DNA from: Trebonia kvetii
GTDB taxonomy: Bacteria; Actinomycetota; Actinomycetes; Streptosporangiales; Streptosporangiaceae
DNA: 64,000 nucleotides
Assembly (NCBI RefSeq): GCF_007827045.1
Contig: NZ_RPFW01000001.1
Coordinates: 534,519-598,518, forward strand
Reading direction: 5' to 3'
Shown here in pieces: positions 62,878 to 64,000 of the stretch; position 1 is the first letter of the stretch; each line of letters opens with the position of its first letter. The notes beneath the pieces are model-generated. The model was not told the DNA's origin. It searched no databases and saw only the letters and a list, made by a program, of their open reading frames with translations. The position numbers and the translations under genes were made by a program.

Positions 62878-62917
62878 CAGTTTCCTCCCGGGCTGGCTGG
62901 CTCATTAGTAAAGGACG

Positions 62918-62958
62918 ATATCAGCCTATGTCTTTTCAGACAAGACTTAGGCTGATAT
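62918..62958. promoter_or_regulatory. 41-bp near-perfect palindrome over the start of gene 62928
   Basis: Outer arms ATATCAGCCTA (62918-62928) and TAGGCTGATAT (62948-62958) are perfect 11-bp inverted repeats. Inner bases TGTCT-TTTC-AGACA (62929-62942) form another stem. The start codon of the next gene lies in the left arm. It may be an operator of a strongly autoregulated gene, an RNA hairpin blocking translation, or a recombination site. Confidence 0.6.
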
Positions 62959-63332
62959 TCGCCCTAGAGGCTGCCGGGCCCGGGGAACGCAATGCGGCAG
63001 CGGCCCAGGCAACCGCGGCCCGCCTTCGCGACCTAGACGAAACGCGCCGTCTCGCATATGCGGTCCTTCTCGCCCGGACGTCTGGCGAGGGAGCGGTACT
63101 CGTCGCGGCGCTCGTCAACGCGCTCGCGCATCACGGCCTTGCGGTCGATCCCAAGGACGCCGCCGGGCATATCCAGAACCTCGACCGGGACGAGAGCCGG
63201 CACTGGCTCCAAAAGCAGATCAACCATATAACCGCTGAGCTGTCTGGGCCTTCGATGACGGGGCTGAAACTAGGTCATCGCCGTGATCATGAGCTCATCG
63301 TGGAGGCACTGCGGCGAGCACAAGCAGCGTGA
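62928..63332 (+). CDS. Hypothetical helical protein
   Basis: A 134-residue protein from ATG 62928. The body is helical (ARLRDLDETRRLAYAVLLARTSGEGAVLVAALVNALAHHGL, LQKQINHITAELSG, and HELIVEALRRAQA). No domain is recognised. The start is embedded in a large palindrome, so a later start is possible; conserved-looking sequence begins around LRLIFALEAAG. Confidence 0.55.
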   Translation: MSFQTRLRLIFALEAAGPGERNAAAAQATAARLRDLDETRRLAYAVLLARTSGEGAVLVAALVNALAHHGLAVDPKDAAGHIQNLDRDESRHWLQKQINHITAELSGPSMTGLKLGHRRDHELIVEALRRAQAA

Positions 63333-63716
63333 GCTCTTGGCTCGCGCCGTACTGGCGAGATCGCCTGCCCTAGCGCGGTATCCGGGCAGGACGTGATGCG
63401 GATCGCCGAGAATGGACACGATGTACCCGAATCCCTTCGGCGGCGAGCCAGATCCCGACCTGACCGACCTCGGAGGCTGATCGACGAGTTCAATCGGCAC
63501 GTGCGGGACTCCGTGGCATTAATCCGCCCGCGCGCGTCTTGCGCCGCCCGTTGCGTTACTCGCCTATCCCGCGGCAGGGTCGCGAGTGCCCGCGCGTCGG
63601 AGGTGACGGCGGCGGGGGCCGCCTCGCCGCCGGGGCGCGGCGGCCGGGCGGTCGTCGGCGCCACCATACCCGGAGATGTGGGTCATGGGCGGGGCGGCGC
63701 CTCGGCTACGACCTGC
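63333..63716. other. No confident gene
   Basis: In this 384-nt stretch I see only a 22-codon plus-strand frame, MDTMYPNPFGGEPDPDLTDL plus GG, at 63412-63480. Longer minus-strand frames are Arg/Ser-rich and look like shadows. It could hold the remains of a gene. Confidence 0.4.
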
Positions 63717-64000
63717 TTACCCGTCGGCTACGCGGCGCACGGTCAGGCGGGGCAGCCACTGGCTGGGGAGGGCCTGGCATGCGCTAAGCACGTCCGCGAT
63801 CACCGGTTCCGCCTCGGCGGGCTGCATGCCGCGGGTCTGGATCCGGATGCCCTCCCACGCTGCGGTCAGCCGCGCGCCGATGTCGCCTATCACCGCCGGG
63901 GGCACCAGGTACAGCCGCGGGCCGGAGACCTTCGCCGCGGCGCCGTGCACGGCCTCCTGGGGGCTGACGACCACCGCGAAAGACGCCGGAGGCGGGGTGC
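63717..64000 (-). CDS. Partial hypothetical protein at the window edge
   Basis: The frame is open to the window end, with the last 94 codons seen. Sequence such as VSGPRLYLVPPAVIGDIGARLTAAWEGIRIQTRGMQPAEAEPVIADVLSACQ is helical and GC3-consistent. GTG 63974 could be the start, but the frame continues upstream beyond the window. No family is recognised, and it is not the missing 5' end of comM. Confidence 0.5.
   Translation of the reverse strand, partial: TPPPASFAVVVSPQEAVHGAAAKVSGPRLYLVPPAVIGDIGARLTAAWEGIRIQTRGMQPAEAEPVIADVLSACQALPSQWLPRLTVRRVADG

Noticed and set aside
63287..63667. 126-residue minus-strand frame
   Set aside because: Arg/Ser/Thr-rich, with no ribosome site and no secondary-structure pattern.
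61573..64000. Right end of the island and the missing comM start
   Set aside because: No ComM N-terminal sequence and no repeat of the left junction was found before the window end.

Overview
The window is GC-rich (roughly 70% by eye), dense, and uses GTG/TTG starts, 4-nt ATGA/GTGA gene overlaps, a LAL-type LuxR regulator, an actinobacterial-type S2 protein and F420-type enzymes. This points to an Actinomycetota chromosome, probably a filamentous high-GC lineage; the genus cannot be fixed from sequence alone.

Region 1 (about 0-18.5 kb) holds regulators and small-molecule genes. It starts with a LuxR-family ATPase, a divergent TetR/F420-oxidoreductase pair around a palindromic operator, and an ECF sigma factor coupled to a membrane-anchored Asp-box propeller protein. 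A tight five-gene minus-strand operon follows: glycosyltransferase, SRPBCC, methyltransferase, a protein with nine 9-residue repeats, and an RDD protein. Next come two coupled methyltransferases, a flippase-like/GTP cyclohydrolase II fusion, a CDP-alcohol phosphatidyltransferase/sulfatase-superfamily fusion, a histidine phosphatase, a 6-pyruvoyl-tetrahydropterin-synthase-like protein without the usual cysteine, and a zinc dehydrogenase. Together these look like an uncharacterised pathway starting from GTP or a pterin-type precursor, with methylation, glycosylation and membrane steps.

Region 2 (18.5-34.2 kb) is housekeeping: SPFH plus ribbon-helix-helix, a ThiXYZ-like ABC transporter, a response regulator, a hexapeptide acyltransferase, then the conserved block rlmN, cdsA, frr, tsf, rpsB, xerC-like, dprA, comM (all minus strand). 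Two oddities stand out. pyrH is missing from its usual place between tsf and frr, where a perfect 15-bp hairpin lies instead. comM is cut near its 5' end.

Region 3 (34.2 kb to the window end) is an integrated island inserted in comM; its right end is not in the window. At the junction is a four-gene operon (three large tyrosine recombinases plus a small coiled-coil protein), each gene overlapping the next by 4 nt. Behind it are a LexA-like repressor with an SOS-box-like site, a GntR regulator, an AbiTii-domain membrane protein, an XRE-ImmA/IrrE regulator-protease with unknown partners, short remnants of dprA and lexA, and a second Xer-type recombinase. The main cargo (51.9-61.6 kb) is a probable anti-phage system: a HEPN-motif protein, an SNF2 helicase with a DUF3883 nuclease-like tail, a DUF1156 DNA methyltransferase and a DUF499 ATPase. 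The last three run as one operon and resemble the helicase-methylase-ATPase (Hma-type) defence group. These genes look less GC-rich than their surroundings, as expected for transferred DNA.
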